A stretch of 64,000 nt of DNA, taken from contig NC_081550.1 in the NCBI RefSeq assembly GCF_901000735.1, forward strand, positions 10,530,289 through 10,594,288. The letters are read 5' to 3'. Every line of letters begins with the position of its first letter. The stretch's first letter is position 1. Below, in pieces: positions 1 through 9,980 of the stretch. The notes beneath the pieces were generated by a model. The model was not told where the DNA came from and searched no databases. It saw only the letters and a program-made list of their open reading frames with translations. This DNA is from Corylus avellana (taxonomy: Eukaryota; Streptophyta; Magnoliopsida; Fagales; Betulaceae). The translations under genes were made by a program, and so were the position numbers.

Positions 1-182
1 TTGATATGGCAAAAATTATTACATGACATTAATGTCACATCATCATTTTAAACGATTTTAGACAGAACGAATGAAACGAAACACACATAGGCACGTGTGT
101 TTCTTCTTTTAATTATTTTTGTGTCATCAAAAAATATATTTCAGGCTTTGCATAACATATGGCAACGTTTGAAAAAAAAAAA

Positions 183-282
183 NNNNNNNNNNNNNNNNNN
201 NNNNNNNNNNNNNNNNNNNNNNNNNNNNNNNNNNNNNNNNNNNNNNNNNNNNNNNNNNNNNNNNNNNNNNNNNNNNNNNNNN
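183..282. other. Assembly gap (100 N)
   Basis: A run of exactly 100 N sits just inside the left terminal inverted repeat, flanked by A and T homopolymers. Any reading frame crossing it is meaningless. Confidence 0.99.
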
Positions 283-1439
283 TTTTTAAAAAAATTATTT
301 TTTAATAAAAAAATAATGGCATTTTAAGAATTTCATACCCTTCTGTTAGGATTTAACAAAAAATCTTAATGAAAAAAATAACTGAAATAAAACGAAAATT
401 CAATACACTAAAGTGAAAGACTTTAAAAATTTGAGGATGCTTGCGAAAGACACGCAATTCATGGGAAAAGTATAGTCTCTCCATTTTAAAAATCTTGACA
501 AAATTTTTTTTTTAAAAAAAAAATAGGAAGTTTAAATTTTTCCTATATGTTAATTGTATAGGGCGTCAGTAATCAAGGCTTTTTGTCTAAGTATCAGACT
601 ATCAGTCACCCTTTTGTCTCTTAGTTTCTCCCGTCAAACAGTAAAAGTGTCGTCAAATCATCACGTGGGTCGTCATTGTCACCCAACCCTTACCCAACTC
701 AAACCAACCCTCTCGGTTTTGTATCGAGACTAGTTGTAATTATTTTACTTTAACGTGATTAAAATAATATTTATTTGTCATGAGATGTATAAGAAGTGCC
801 TAGAGAATGAAAATTATAGGCGCTTCCTCAAGTTCAAAGGTAGAACTAGATGGAGGCTTGGGTCTTCATGTTTTCCCAAACTTTTTAAAACATGCCCTTA
901 AATTTAAAAGAAAATTAGAATATACCCTCCCAATTTTTTTTTAATTTTTACTTTTATCCCCCTAAAATATAAATGATTAAATGCTAGTTCTGCCCATGCT
1001 CAAATATGAGTCAAGGGTGGAACTACCCTGAGCCAAAGGGGTGGTCCCTCCCAAAAAAAAATTAAAAAAATTAAAAATTAGCTTTTGCTCCCTAATTTTT
1101 TTTTTCTTTTTTCTTTTTTTAATTTTGCCCCCCAAACTAAATATTATAGTTTTGCCCCAGAGTCTAACTGAACCATAAACTAACTCATCCCCACTATAGT
1201 ATCAATAAAAATTCAAGGCAATTATTAAGCATTTGTACGGATTTTTTATTGCAAAATTCAACCTCACACCCTGAATCCTGATAATGTCCAAACCACTTTT
1301 ACAAACCTGCTTCATATAAAAAGAACACCCAAAAACAAAAGCCCTCATTAGGAGGGAGAGAAGGTGGTGGATCCTTACTACTACAAATAGGAATAGAAAG
1401 AGGAGGGGAAACTGAGGGAATGTAGCCTAAGATAACTCT

Positions 1440-1949
1440 TGCTGCGGCCTTATATGCCACATGATAGGCGCAGAAATTTGCACTTCTGTGAACTTTCTAA
1501 GTCTCTCACAGAGAGGAGACAGGAAGAGTAGAAAAAGTGTTAGAAATTACATGCTCAATATGCCAATCTAAGACTATAGTAGGATGCTGTAAAGAAGAGA
1601 CTACAATAAAAGAGTCTCCTTCTAAAATGAAATTCTCTAGCTTTAAAGAAACTGCCAAAGAAGTAGCCAGAAGGGCTGCTTGAGCTTCACCAAACGTGGG
1701 ATCACATGGAGGCCTAACTTGTGAGAAAACCTTGACAATGTTGCCTTTGGAATTTCTGTAGACAGCTACTTGGACAAACAAAAGGTATCTGATGGTTGTG
1801 TCAAAATTTATCTGAAAACTGTCTGCTGAGGGAGGAGACCAAATTGTAATGTTGCAAAGAGGTCCTTTTGATATTTTCAGCAAGCTTGGAGGCATCAGGA
1901 ATAACTCAATAACCCCATTATGTACAGCTTGATTTCTGACCTTGTGCAT
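1440..1949 (-). pseudogene. LINE-type RNase H (RVT_3) fragment, frameshifted
   Basis: The minus frame reads like the C-terminal RNase H domain of plant non-LTR retrotransposon polyproteins. The first catalytic Asp lies in INFD, the Glu in GEAQAALLA and the next Asp in LEGDS, followed by the usual DWHI segment. The family normally continues with a stretch like RSANFCAYHVAYKAAA; this is present at about 1490-1440 but in another frame, so a small indel near 1500 broke the domain. There is no reverse transcriptase upstream (higher coordinates), so this is a truncated, non-functional fragment. It sits inside the inverted-repeat element, either captured or an older insertion. Confidence 0.7.
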
Positions 1950-2210
1950 CCTTTGTTTGTCCTACTCCCCAACGAAAGCTCCTTCAAAAAATGGTCCATG
2001 CCATCACGCTTGCCAAAGACAAGGTAACCATAAATACAACATCTTACGTACGTGCATGTGGGGGCAGGGAAAGATATTTCCGAGGAATAAACATATCTAC
2101 CTCAAAACATTGAATTAAGGTTACCCCTAAAACGGTGAGTTCAAATTTTTTTAAAAAAAACAGAGCATTGAATTAACTTTTTTTTTTAAAATATGTTTAA
2201 ATTTTTAAAC

Positions 2211-2212
<2 letters not shown>

Positions 2213-2241
<29 letters not shown>
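2213..2241. repeat. (TA)n microsatellite
   Basis: About 14 perfect TA units, directly beside the MITE that starts near 2254. Confidence 0.95.
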
Positions 2242-2244
<3 letters not shown>

Positions 2245-2253
2245 TTTTTTAAT

Positions 2254-2580
2254 GAAAAGTTCACATACCCCTTCAAACTACCATCCAATTGACAATGTAT
2301 CTCACAAATTTTTAATTACGAAAATGTCCCTCCTAATAACGAAAAGACCCTTAATAAAATAAAATAAGGGTATGAAAATTTAAAGAAAAAGAAATTAATT
2401 TTTTTTAATTTATTAAATTATTTTTGTCAAATTAAAAAAAAAAAATTATGGTCACTTGTCTTTTTACTGGTCTTAGGAGGGACATTGTCAATTGTTTGAT
2501 AGTTTATAAGGGATATTGTTACAATTGAAAGTTTGAGGCATTGTCAATTGGGTGGTAGTTTGAGAAGGGCATGCAGACCT
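2254..2580. mobile_element. MITE-like inverted-repeat element
   Basis: The left end (accccttcaaactacca, ccaattgacaatg, gtccctcctaa) matches the reverse complement of the right end (gtcaattgggtggtagtttgagaagggc and ggagggacattgtcaattg) over about 80 bases with some mismatches. It has no coding capacity. Fragments with the same words occur near 17,490-17,650 and 46,220-46,300, so the family is dispersed. A target duplication is not clear. Confidence 0.6.
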
Positions 2581-3148
2581 TTATTATTATTATTATTATT
2601 ATAAGTGACACGTGTTATAGTATGATTGGTGCTGATGTAGCATATTAACGGATTTTGTCAATTTTTTAATGGTATGAACCTTTTTTTCGACATGTTACAC
2701 AAAACAAATTTAATAGATCAACCATTAGATTTGTGAACTCATGTAGACCCCACACAAATTTAATATTTGATTCATTAATTCACTATGGAGATAGTTAAAA
2801 GATAGTCGAAAAATAATGAATTATATCATTTCTCTTTCTTTTTCTTGTTTTGTTTTCATACCTTAGGAAGTGATTAATCACTTTTTAAAATCTAAAAAGT
2901 TATTTGTCAAAACCGTAAAACGCATGGATAAAAAAAATGCATTTATCCCTTTCTTTTTTCAAATGTTACCATATGTTATGCAAAGCCTGAAATATATTTT
3001 TTGAGGACACAAAAATAATTAAAAGAAGAAACACACGTCCCTATGTGTGTTTCCATTTATTCTATCTAAAATCGTTTAAAATGATGATGTGACATTAATG
3101 TCATGTAATAATTTTTGTCATGTAATAATTTTTGTCATATCAATTTAA

Positions 3149-3153
<5 letters not shown>

Positions 3154-3189
<36 letters not shown>
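3154..3189. repeat. (TA)n microsatellite
   Basis: About 18 TA units immediately outside the right terminal inverted repeat of the first element. TA runs are common landing sites for DNA elements. Confidence 0.95.
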
Positions 3190-3194
<5 letters not shown>

Positions 3195-3219
3195 AAAATC
3201 TAAAAAATAAATAAATAAA

Positions 3220-3500
3220 GGTAATAGAGGTGACAGCCACTTCCTCTACTAGGGATGGCTTGTGCAACCACCCCGTTTGCTGAGGGTGGCCACATAGGCC
3301 AAGTCTAACCCCTAGAGGTGGGGGTGGCCGCACAAGCCGCTCCTGGATAGGGGCGTGGCCACTGAGCCACCCAACCTATTTGAGGTGGCTTAGGCAACCA
3401 TTCTCATTTGTTGAAGGTGGTTAGATGGCCGCCCTCCATTGATAAGGGTGATTGTACGGGCAACCCCAACAAAGGTGTAGGGATGGCTCCGTTAGTCCTC
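3220..3500. repeat. GC-rich ggtggcc module
   Basis: A GC-rich island in AT-rich DNA made of repeated ggtggcc, gccacc and aggtggc words. A close relative lies at 14880-14985 plus 15480-15640, and looser relatives lie at 16590-16980, 17940-18060, 27430-27625, 37150-37410 and 61365-61600. There is no convincing reading frame. Confidence 0.7.
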
Positions 3501-4267
3501 ATTTTTGTTCTTCTTTTGAAAATTTTAATTTTTTTAATAAAATAGAAAGTATTTTTTAAACTGACATAATAAAAGTGCAAACATAGCATTAACATGCCGC
3601 AGTTTTAAACAATTTATTTCAAAATCAATTCTTAAGGCTATTTACAACTCCCAATAACCCAATAAAAAATGCAGTGGTTCATTTTCATTTCTAATAACCC
3701 AACTCTTTCCATTTTCTTCAAATAAAATCACCCAAAAACTCTATAAAAAAAATTAAAAAAAAAAAAAAAAAAAATTAAAAAATTAAAAAATTAAAAAAAA
3801 AAATGGCCCTTATTAGTAAATCTCCAAATTCTCTTTAAATTCTATAATTCTCTCGTTTTCTCCAAGGGCTAAACGACATATATAAGAAGTTCAGAGAGGC
3901 AGGCATTAACAAAACGACAGATGTTGAGACACCGAAAGATAAAAACATAGGAAATGAGAACTTTTGATTGGGGTTTATTTTATATATATGCAAATGTATT
4001 CTAGTTCTGAATCTATGTTTATTTTAGCTTGCAACAAGAATAAAAAAGGTTGTCGATTGCTGATAAATGGATCCCATGTTTGCATATTGATCAGATTATG
4101 CACCAAGGGCGAAACTAGGATTTGCCGTGTATGGGGATGATTTTTTTTTTTTTTTTTTTGAGGAAATGGACCGATTTATATAAATATAAAATCACATAGA
4201 TACATAAAATCTTTTTATATGTGTTTGTGCATGTTTATATAAACTAAAGCATATAAGTCTTACATTT
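3501..4267. other. AT-rich spacer before the Tat element
   Basis: Up to about 3890 this is the end of segmental copy 1, with A-rich runs around 3750. The rest is unremarkable apart from a long T run at 4141-4159. I see no gene. The words gcaccaag at about 4098 are considered in the findings as a possible target duplication. Confidence 0.5.
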
Positions 4268-4736
4268 TGTTGGGTCATGGATCGACCACATAAGGCCCAA
4301 CATGCCTCTTGTCCTAGTCCAATGTACAACCCCGCTAAGACTAGGCCCAGGCCGAGACTTAGTCGGCACAGCCCAATGCATGGTCAGCCCACCAAGGGCA
4401 TAACAATCTTTTACCGAGGGTAAATCGGTAAATCCACATATGAAGGAAACCCATAATCACTAGATGAACACGGGGATTCACCTAGCACCCAAACAAGCAC
4501 CCACGTTCGACAGAACGTGGCCCAACTGTCAGCGCCAAACCGACACACGTTTACCCAAGTGTTACTCGGGCACCCACTTTTGATGTAAGCGAGGCCAAGC
4601 CACCTACAAACATACCCCACAATTTCATGATCATGGAGTATCCCACAACCCACGATCCACATTGCCAACATGGCACACGTGGATCCTCGGGAATGTGGGG
4701 CCGAGGATTACGGGGAGACAACTGCTACCTGATGCC

Positions 4737-4745
4737 TATAAAAGG
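4737..4745 (+). promoter_or_regulatory. LTR TATA box
   Basis: tataaaagg is followed by a CT-rich stretch (ctctctctcaagctctcttt), as expected for the start of the R region in a plant LTR. It lies upstream of the nested insertion, which would interrupt the leader of any transcript. Confidence 0.6.
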
Positions 4746-4821
4746 GAGACCACAATTTTAAAAACTCAAACTCTCTCTCAAGCTCTCTTTGCTCAATTAC
4801 TTTCTTCCTTCCAAATCATTT

Positions 4822-5502
4822 GAGAAAACCATGAATCCGAATGAGCCTTAAAATGCTACTATTACAGCCCCAAATCACAAACTGCCACATAAGCAAAAAA
4901 AAAAAAAAATCCACAAAAATATCATACACCCCACACACTATATTTGAGCTCATTTTAAGCTCAAAAAAGAAAGGTTGGTGGCTGGGTGGCGGGTCATGCC
5001 AGACCCGTGGGTCTGGCCATGAGTCACCTTCGCTGGCACTTCTCCGGTGCAAGAGTTACCTTTTTTCGGCCTTTAGGGTGATAAAACCCCTAAAGGGTTA
5101 ACTTTCTACCTCTAGGTTTTAGTTTTTAATCCAAAAACAAGTTTTGAGGCATTAGAAATGGGTTTTGAGTCATTAAAATCAAGTTGTGAGGCATTAGAAT
5201 CGGGTTGTGAGGTGGGTCACGATGGTTTCTAGCGGATCTTGAGGTGGGTCACGCCAGACCCACAGCGTCGTGGGCTCGGCAAGACCCACAGCGTGGGTCT
5301 AGCAAGACCCACGGACCCAAGGTTGGGTCTGGCAGTAGGGGTGCAAGGGTTTTTGGTTTTTGGTTTTTTTTTTTCCACTTTAATTTGCTGTTTTTGTTCT
5401 CACTTTAGTTTTTTGCAATTTTCTTGAAATGGTGATGTGTCAAATGGAGATTGGAGGCTACAAAACAGCCCTTTTACAAATAGTCCAGACCTAAGGGGCT
5501 CT
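4822..5502. mobile_element. MULE-like element nested in the Tat LTR
   Basis: It is flanked by a perfect 10-bp direct repeat, caaatcattt, at 4812-4821 and 5503-5512, a length typical of Mutator-like elements. The termini show only weak inverted similarity (the region acagccccaaatca near 4866 against the complement of ggaggctaca near 5452). Inside are a 21-bp minisatellite (ttgaggcattagaatcggg type, about 5142-5215) and a palindromic cctttagggtgataaaacccctaaagg block. A reverse-oriented relative lies at 32602-33114, and part of the core recurs at 47610-47700. No transposase is present. Confidence 0.7.
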
Positions 5503-5627
5503 CAAATCATTTACTGAATTAGGCATCGGAGCTATTCCCCATCGGCACACCCCGGCAGCTCATATCCTATTCTTTGTTGTTCTTTGTAGCCTAACAACTC
5601 CTCGGACATCGTGCCATGTCACTACTC

Positions 5628-5645
5628 TGGCGTCGTCTGTGGGAA
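5628..5645 (+). other. Primer-binding site
   Basis: tggcgtcgtctgtgggaa closely matches the TGGCGCCGTCTGTGGGAA-type site seen just after the 5' LTR in many Tat-lineage gypsy elements. It is one difference from that form and sits between the LTR end and the gag start. Confidence 0.65.
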
Positions 5646-5684
5646 ACTTCAATTGTCATCAGTTCCTAATATTCAAAATCCAAT

Positions 5685-7216
5685 ATGGTGGCTACACGCT
5701 CGCAGCCCGAGCCACATGTTCAAGCTGGAGTTCCTGGAACGTTCAACGATCCCAATGCTCGGATCATATCATTGGAGGATTTCATGAGGCGCATGACCAA
5801 GTCCATGGATGCTATGAAGAAGGAAAAAGAAGACCTCGTTTCTCGACTCCCTCCTAGAGAGAACCGAGATGACCGAGAGCGTGAAGAGAGGTGTGAAATG
5901 AGATGTAGAGAGAAGCGACCTGTAGGTCTCGAGGATCACGAACGCTATGTTCATGGCAGCCATGACACGACGATTCAAGGAGGATCTCATCACAAGAGAT
6001 CTCATCATGAAGAATCGCGTCATGAGAGATCTCGCCATGAAGAGTCTCGTTGTGAAAGATCTCACCACAGCCGATCTCACCACGATCGGCCTCATCACGA
6101 AGGACGTCATGAAACCAATGTTGATGCGGAAGTGGAAGATCTGAAGAAGTATGCTAAGATGGCTCAGAAAATAGCTAATGGAGAAGACGGATCGGTAGCC
6201 AAGAATCTGATGCATAACAAAAAGCTGCCTTACACTAATCAGTTAATGAGGTTTCCTCTTCCTGATAAATTTAAGGCACCCCATGTTGACAAATATGACG
6301 ACTACGGAGATCCGACCGACCATATGCAGATTTTCGAGCTCACTTCATACCCTCGACGAGATTGCATGCCGAGCCTTCCCTTTGGCCTTGAAGGGAGTTG
6401 CCAAAGAATAGTTTGGAAGGCTGCCTCCCAAATCCATCGACAATATCGATACCCTCGGACGCCAGTTCTTGAGCCAATTCATGGCAATCCGAAAGAGGAA
6501 GAAGAATCCAGCCTACCTATTGTCCCTCGAGCAAGGAAAGAGTGAGTCTTTAAAGGACTACATGATCAAATTCAACCGAGAAAAGCTAAGTGTGGAGAGC
6601 GTGAAAGATGAGACGGTGCTCTCAATTTTGATGAATAGGATCGTAACCGAAGGGCCTCTGATGGCCGAGTTAGCTCGAAGACCAACACTAGTAACTCTTC
6701 AGTAATTTATGAACAAAGCCAAGGAGTTCGTCAACTAGGAAGAAACCATTGGGGCTCTGACGAAGTCCAAAGCCGACGATGGCCAAGTTGAGGCTAGTAG
6801 CAGTAAGATAGTACCGGAGAATTCCGGGAAGAAAAGGAAGGAGGAGAAAGGCCCTAAGAGTTCGGGGAAGAAGGTGGAACCACTGCGCTAGCAAAGACCA
6901 AAAGATGACTCCACTAAATACCAATGTCACCGAGATATTCATGGAGATCAGGAGGGATCCCAACTTCAAGTGGCCTACAAGGATGAGGACTCCTCCGCAA
7001 AGACACAACAACCAAAAGTTCTGCGAGTACCACAAGGATCACGGTCATTTGACCGAGGATTGCATATCTCTGGGCCATGAGATCGAGAACTTCATCAAAA
7101 ACAGAAAGTTGGTGAGGTTTTTGGCTAGAGAAAAAGAAAGGGGTAGGAACCTTCAGGAGCACCAGCCTTTGTGGCTGGAGGCGAATCATGAAGGCCTCGA
7201 TAGAGGACGGGATTAG
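5685..7216 (+). pseudogene. Tat-type gag (capsid/nucleocapsid), frameshifted
   Basis: The first frame starts at ATG 5685 with MVATRSQPE. A central His/Arg-rich region of SHHE, SRHER and SRCER words follows at about residues 98-140. The capsid domain begins around KLPYTNQLMRFPLP and KFKAPHVDKYD. Near 6340-6370 the frame shifts; the homologous continuation (IACRAFPLALKGVA, then QFMAIRKRKKNPAYLLSLEQ and SLKDYMIKFNREKLSVES) lies in another frame, with stops near 6408, 6703, 6736 and 6889. A third frame carries the zinc-knuckle-like CEYHKDHGHLTEDC near 7021. It packages RNA in active relatives; here it cannot give a full protein. Confidence 0.75.
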
Positions 7217-7279
7217 AGAAGAAGAAATGACGAGCCGAGGAGAGATCGGGATGACCACCAGCATCCTTGGAATCAAGAT

Positions 7280-8026
7280 GTGATCAGTGAAATTCATACG
7301 ATTTCTAGAGGAATAGCAGGCAGAGGCAAGTCCAACTTTGTGAGGAAGGCTCACGCAAGTAAAGTGAACGTAGAAGAGGTTTTCCTCCTTAAAAGGCCAT
7401 CTAAGGCCCAAAAGAAAGATTCGATGATTCTATCATTCTCGGAAGAAGATGCAAAGGGGGTATCCATGCCCCACAATGACGCATTGGTAGTAACAATGAA
7501 GGTGGCAAACCATGCCATCCACCGGATTTTGGTGGATACCGGAAACTCGACTGATATCCTGTATTGGCCAGTTTTCAAACATATGAGGATTGATTGGGAG
7601 AGGATCAAGCCATTTGGCTCACTGCTAGTTGGATTTGCAGGAGAGCAAGTCCAACCCTTGGGGCTCATCTCTCTTTCTGTTATAGCAGGAACAGTCTCCA
7701 AGCAATCAACAGTCATGGTGGATTTCCTCGTGGTCGACCGACCATCTGCCTACAACGCAATAATCAGTCGACTAACATTAAACAAGTTGATGGTTGCAAC
7801 TTCAACTTACCACCTAAAGATGAAGTTCTTGACGGACGAAGGAGTGGGGAAAGGCAAAGGAGACCAGGTTGCAGCAAGGAAGTGTTACAACACTTCATTG
7901 AAAAAACCCTCGGGATCTGCGCCCCTAACAATAAGTAATGTGGGCAGCAGAAAAGAGGGTGAGCCAGCTGAGGCTCTAGTAGATGTCGTTGTAGAGGAAG
8001 ACAAAGTTGTGAAGATCGGCTCATAA
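7280..8026 (+). pseudogene. Tat-type aspartic protease region
   Basis: The frame contains VANHAIHRILVDTGNSTDIL at about 7504-7563, which has the D-T-G active-site signature of retroviral-type proteases with the family's downstream Ser shifted by one (DTGNS). Later VVDRPSAYNAIISR matches the conserved flap/C-terminal part seen in Tat polyproteins. It cleaves gag-pol in active relatives. It is separated by stops from gag upstream and from the reverse transcriptase downstream. Confidence 0.75.
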
Positions 8027-8059
8027 CTAACCCCATAAGTCCAAGAAAGCCTTGTTAGT

Positions 8060-8850
8060 TTTCTTTTGGAGAATGTAAAAGTGTTCGCTTGGTTACATGA
8101 AGTCATGCTAGGGAACAGCCCTGAGGAGATTGTCCACCAATTGAATGTGGACCCAGTAATGAAACTGGTGAAGCCGAAGAGAAGTTTGCTCCTGAGCAAA
8201 ACATGGCCATTGCCGAGGAGGTGGAGAAGTTGCTCAAAGTTCGTTTCATCTAGGAAGTCTACTATCCTGATTGGTTGGCCAATATTGTATTGATCAAGAA
8301 GTCCAATGGGAAGTGAAGGATGTGTGTAGATTTCACCGACCGCAACAAGGCATGCCTGAAGGACTTCTAGTACCGCGGATTGATGCATTGATGAATTCAA
8401 CTGCTAGATATGGGCTACTCAGCTTCTTGGATGCATTTTCTGGTTACAACCACATTTACATGCATCCAGCTGACCGAGAGAAGACTGCCTTCATCACTGA
8501 CCGAGGCTTGTATTGCTATAAAGTCATGCCATTCAGTCTGAAGAACGCAGGGGCCACCTACCAGAAGCTGGTGAACCAGATGTTCCAAGTAAAAAAAAAA
8601 AAATGGAAGTCTACGTCGATGACATGCTCGTCAAGAGTGTGTTACCACTAGACCACACCAATGATTTGTAAGAAATGTTCAAGACGTTGAGGCAATACAG
8701 GATGAAACTAAATCCTGCAAAGTGCACGTTTGGAGTATCTTCAGGGAAATTCCTCGGCTATATGGTGTCCAACCGAGGAATCAAAGCTAATCTAGAGAAG
8801 ATCCATGCAGTCTTGAACATGCAATCCCCAAAGAACACGAAGCAGCTTCA
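8060..8850 (+). pseudogene. Tat-type reverse transcriptase, frameshifted
   Basis: The fragments in order are FAWLHEVMLGNSPEEIVHQL near 8086, the DFTD-like fingers region in a shifted frame near 8330, then LLSFLDAFSGYNHIYMHPAD and CYKVMPFSLKNAGATYQKL. The catalytic box YVDDMLVKS is intact at 8612-8638 but follows a run of 13 A (8591-8603) that throws the frame. Downstream are LNPAKCTFGV and FLGYMVSNRGI. Stops occur around 8254, 8315, 8670 and 8852. The enzyme copies element RNA into DNA in active relatives; this copy is dead. Confidence 0.8.
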
Positions 8851-8854
8851 GTAA

Positions 8855-9430
8855 CTGACGGGAAGGATTACAGCGTTGAATAGGTTCATTTCTCGGTCAA
8901 CCGACAAATGCCTCCCTTTCTTCAACATCTTGAGAAAGGCATTTGAGTGGTCCGAGGAGTATGAGCAAGACTTCAAGCAGTTGAAGAAGTACCTAGCTAG
9001 CCCACTTTTGTTGGGACGAACAATTCCTGGAGAAGCATTGTTTCTATACCTAGCCATATCCCCAACTGCGGTTAGTGCAGCTTTGATCCAAAAAGAAGAA
9101 GGCGTTCAGGAGCCAGTATACTTCATCAGCCGAGCATTGATAGGAGCCAAGGAAAGGTATGTGCAAATGGCAAAGCTCGCCTTCGCCTTGACCATTGCAT
9201 CAAGGAAGCTTCGGCCATACTTCCAAGCTCATACAATCAAGGAATTAATAGAGTACCCACTAAAGAAAGTGTTGCGAAAGCTAGATCTGTCCAACAGATT
9301 AGCTAACTGGGCTATCGAACTCGGAGAGTTCGACATTGAGTTTGTCCTCCGGAACGCCATCAAGGTCCAAGCACTCACAGACTTTTTGGCAGAATTCACC
9401 AATCTACCAGAAACAGAGGAGTGGCCGAGG
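8855..9430 (+). pseudogene. Retrotransposon RNase H (first, gypsy-type)
   Basis: An open frame from 8876 carries LTGRITALNRFISRSTDKCLPF at the thumb/connection, then RNase H landmarks: LYLAISPTAVSAALIQKEEG, PVYFISRALIGAKERYVQM and LRPYFQAHTI. The first catalytic position reads LYLAIS where gypsy relatives often have an acidic residue, so activity is doubtful, though Tat elements commonly have degenerate residues here. It continues in frame into the second RNase H. Confidence 0.75.
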
Positions 9431-9880
9431 GACGACACATGGGTGATCTACGTGGATGGATCATCCACAAAAAAGAATGCTGGAGCCGGAATGGTGCTTA
9501 TTACACCAGACGGAGAAGAGTTGCATAGTTCCTTGAGATTGGAGTTCAAGACTACCAACAAGGAGGCCGAGTATGAAGCAATCTTGGCGGGACTCAACTT
9601 AGCTCGGGAGATGGGAGCAAAATTCGTGAAAATTCGAAGCGACTCCCAAGTAATCGTCAGACAAATCTGAGGAGAGTTCGAGGCTAAAGGGGAAAAGATA
9701 AAGCTGTACTTGGCAAAAGTGCAAAACATGCAGAATTTTTTCAAAAAATTATGTATCATCAAAATCCCAAGGGAAGAGAATGAATGGGCAGATCATTTGG
9801 CTCGGATGGGTTCAGCAACTAAAGACAGTGTGGAAGAGACCGAGGAACCAATCCAAATTCTACTACAGCCTGCTATAGCC
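9431..9880 (+). pseudogene. Second, archaeal-type RNase H domain of the Tat element
   Basis: WVIYVDGSSTKKNAGAGMVL, then TTNKEAEYEAILAGLNLAREM and IRSDSQVIVRQI, show D...E...D in the archaeal/RVT_3-type RNase H arrangement. A TGA at 9668-9670 interrupts it, and the rest (IPREENEWADHLARMGSA) continues in the same frame until the gap at 9881. A duplicated RNase H like this is characteristic of the Tat lineage. Confidence 0.8.
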
Positions 9881-9980
9881 NNNNNNNNNNNNNNNNNNNN
9901 NNNNNNNNNNNNNNNNNNNNNNNNNNNNNNNNNNNNNNNNNNNNNNNNNNNNNNNNNNNNNNNNNNNNNNNNNNNNNNNN
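9881..9980. other. Assembly gap (100 N) inside the retrotransposon
   Basis: The sequence after the gap (aaggccattccttggacg) does not continue the RNase H or start an integrase. Element sequence has probably been collapsed or lost here. Confidence 0.99.

Larger units (their letters stand above)
1..3143. mobile_element. DNA transposon-like element with long terminal inverted repeats (left edge may lie outside the window)
   Basis: Bases 1 to about 175 reappear, reverse-complemented and about 90% alike, at roughly 2950-3143. Both contain the words ttgatatg, catcatcattttaaacgat and atttcaggctttgcataaca. The right copy carries an extra tandem duplication of a block near tgtcatgtaataattttt (3098-3135). 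Terminal repeats this long around a 3.1-kb body fit a Mutator-like or other non-autonomous DNA element. No transposase is visible. The body holds an assembly gap, a LINE RNase H fragment and a small MITE. The left repeat is still matching at base 1, so the true end and the target duplication cannot be seen. Confidence 0.6.
480..3890. repeat. Copy 1 of a diverged segmental repeat (partner 13250-15990)
   Basis: Blocks in the same order and orientation recur about 12.7 kb downstream: the region around tcctatatgttaattgtata (540), the block around tttgtcctactcccca (1955), the GC-rich ggtggcc block (3230-3490), and the block ending ctctcgttttctcca (about 3865). Material present only here includes about 830-1150, the RNase H fragment, and the stretch with the right terminal inverted repeat. 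The repeat therefore predates or was reshaped by several later insertions. Confidence 0.65.
4268..5596 (+). repeat. 5' LTR of the Tat element (split by a 681-bp insertion)
   Basis: The LTR starts TGTTGGG and ends CCTAACA, giving TG...CA termini that are near-perfect short inverted repeats. A TATA box and a primer-binding site 32 bases beyond the end fit the assignment. Removing the nested insertion at 4822-5502 leaves an LTR of about 640 bp. The matching 3' LTR is not visible because of the gap, so the boundaries rest on termini and context only. Confidence 0.6.

Noticed and set aside
97..327. 76-codon frame across the first gap
   Set aside because: Most of it is translated N; it has no biological meaning.
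5769..6215. 148-codon minus frame opposite gag
   Set aside because: It is a shadow of the repetitive His/Arg coding strand.
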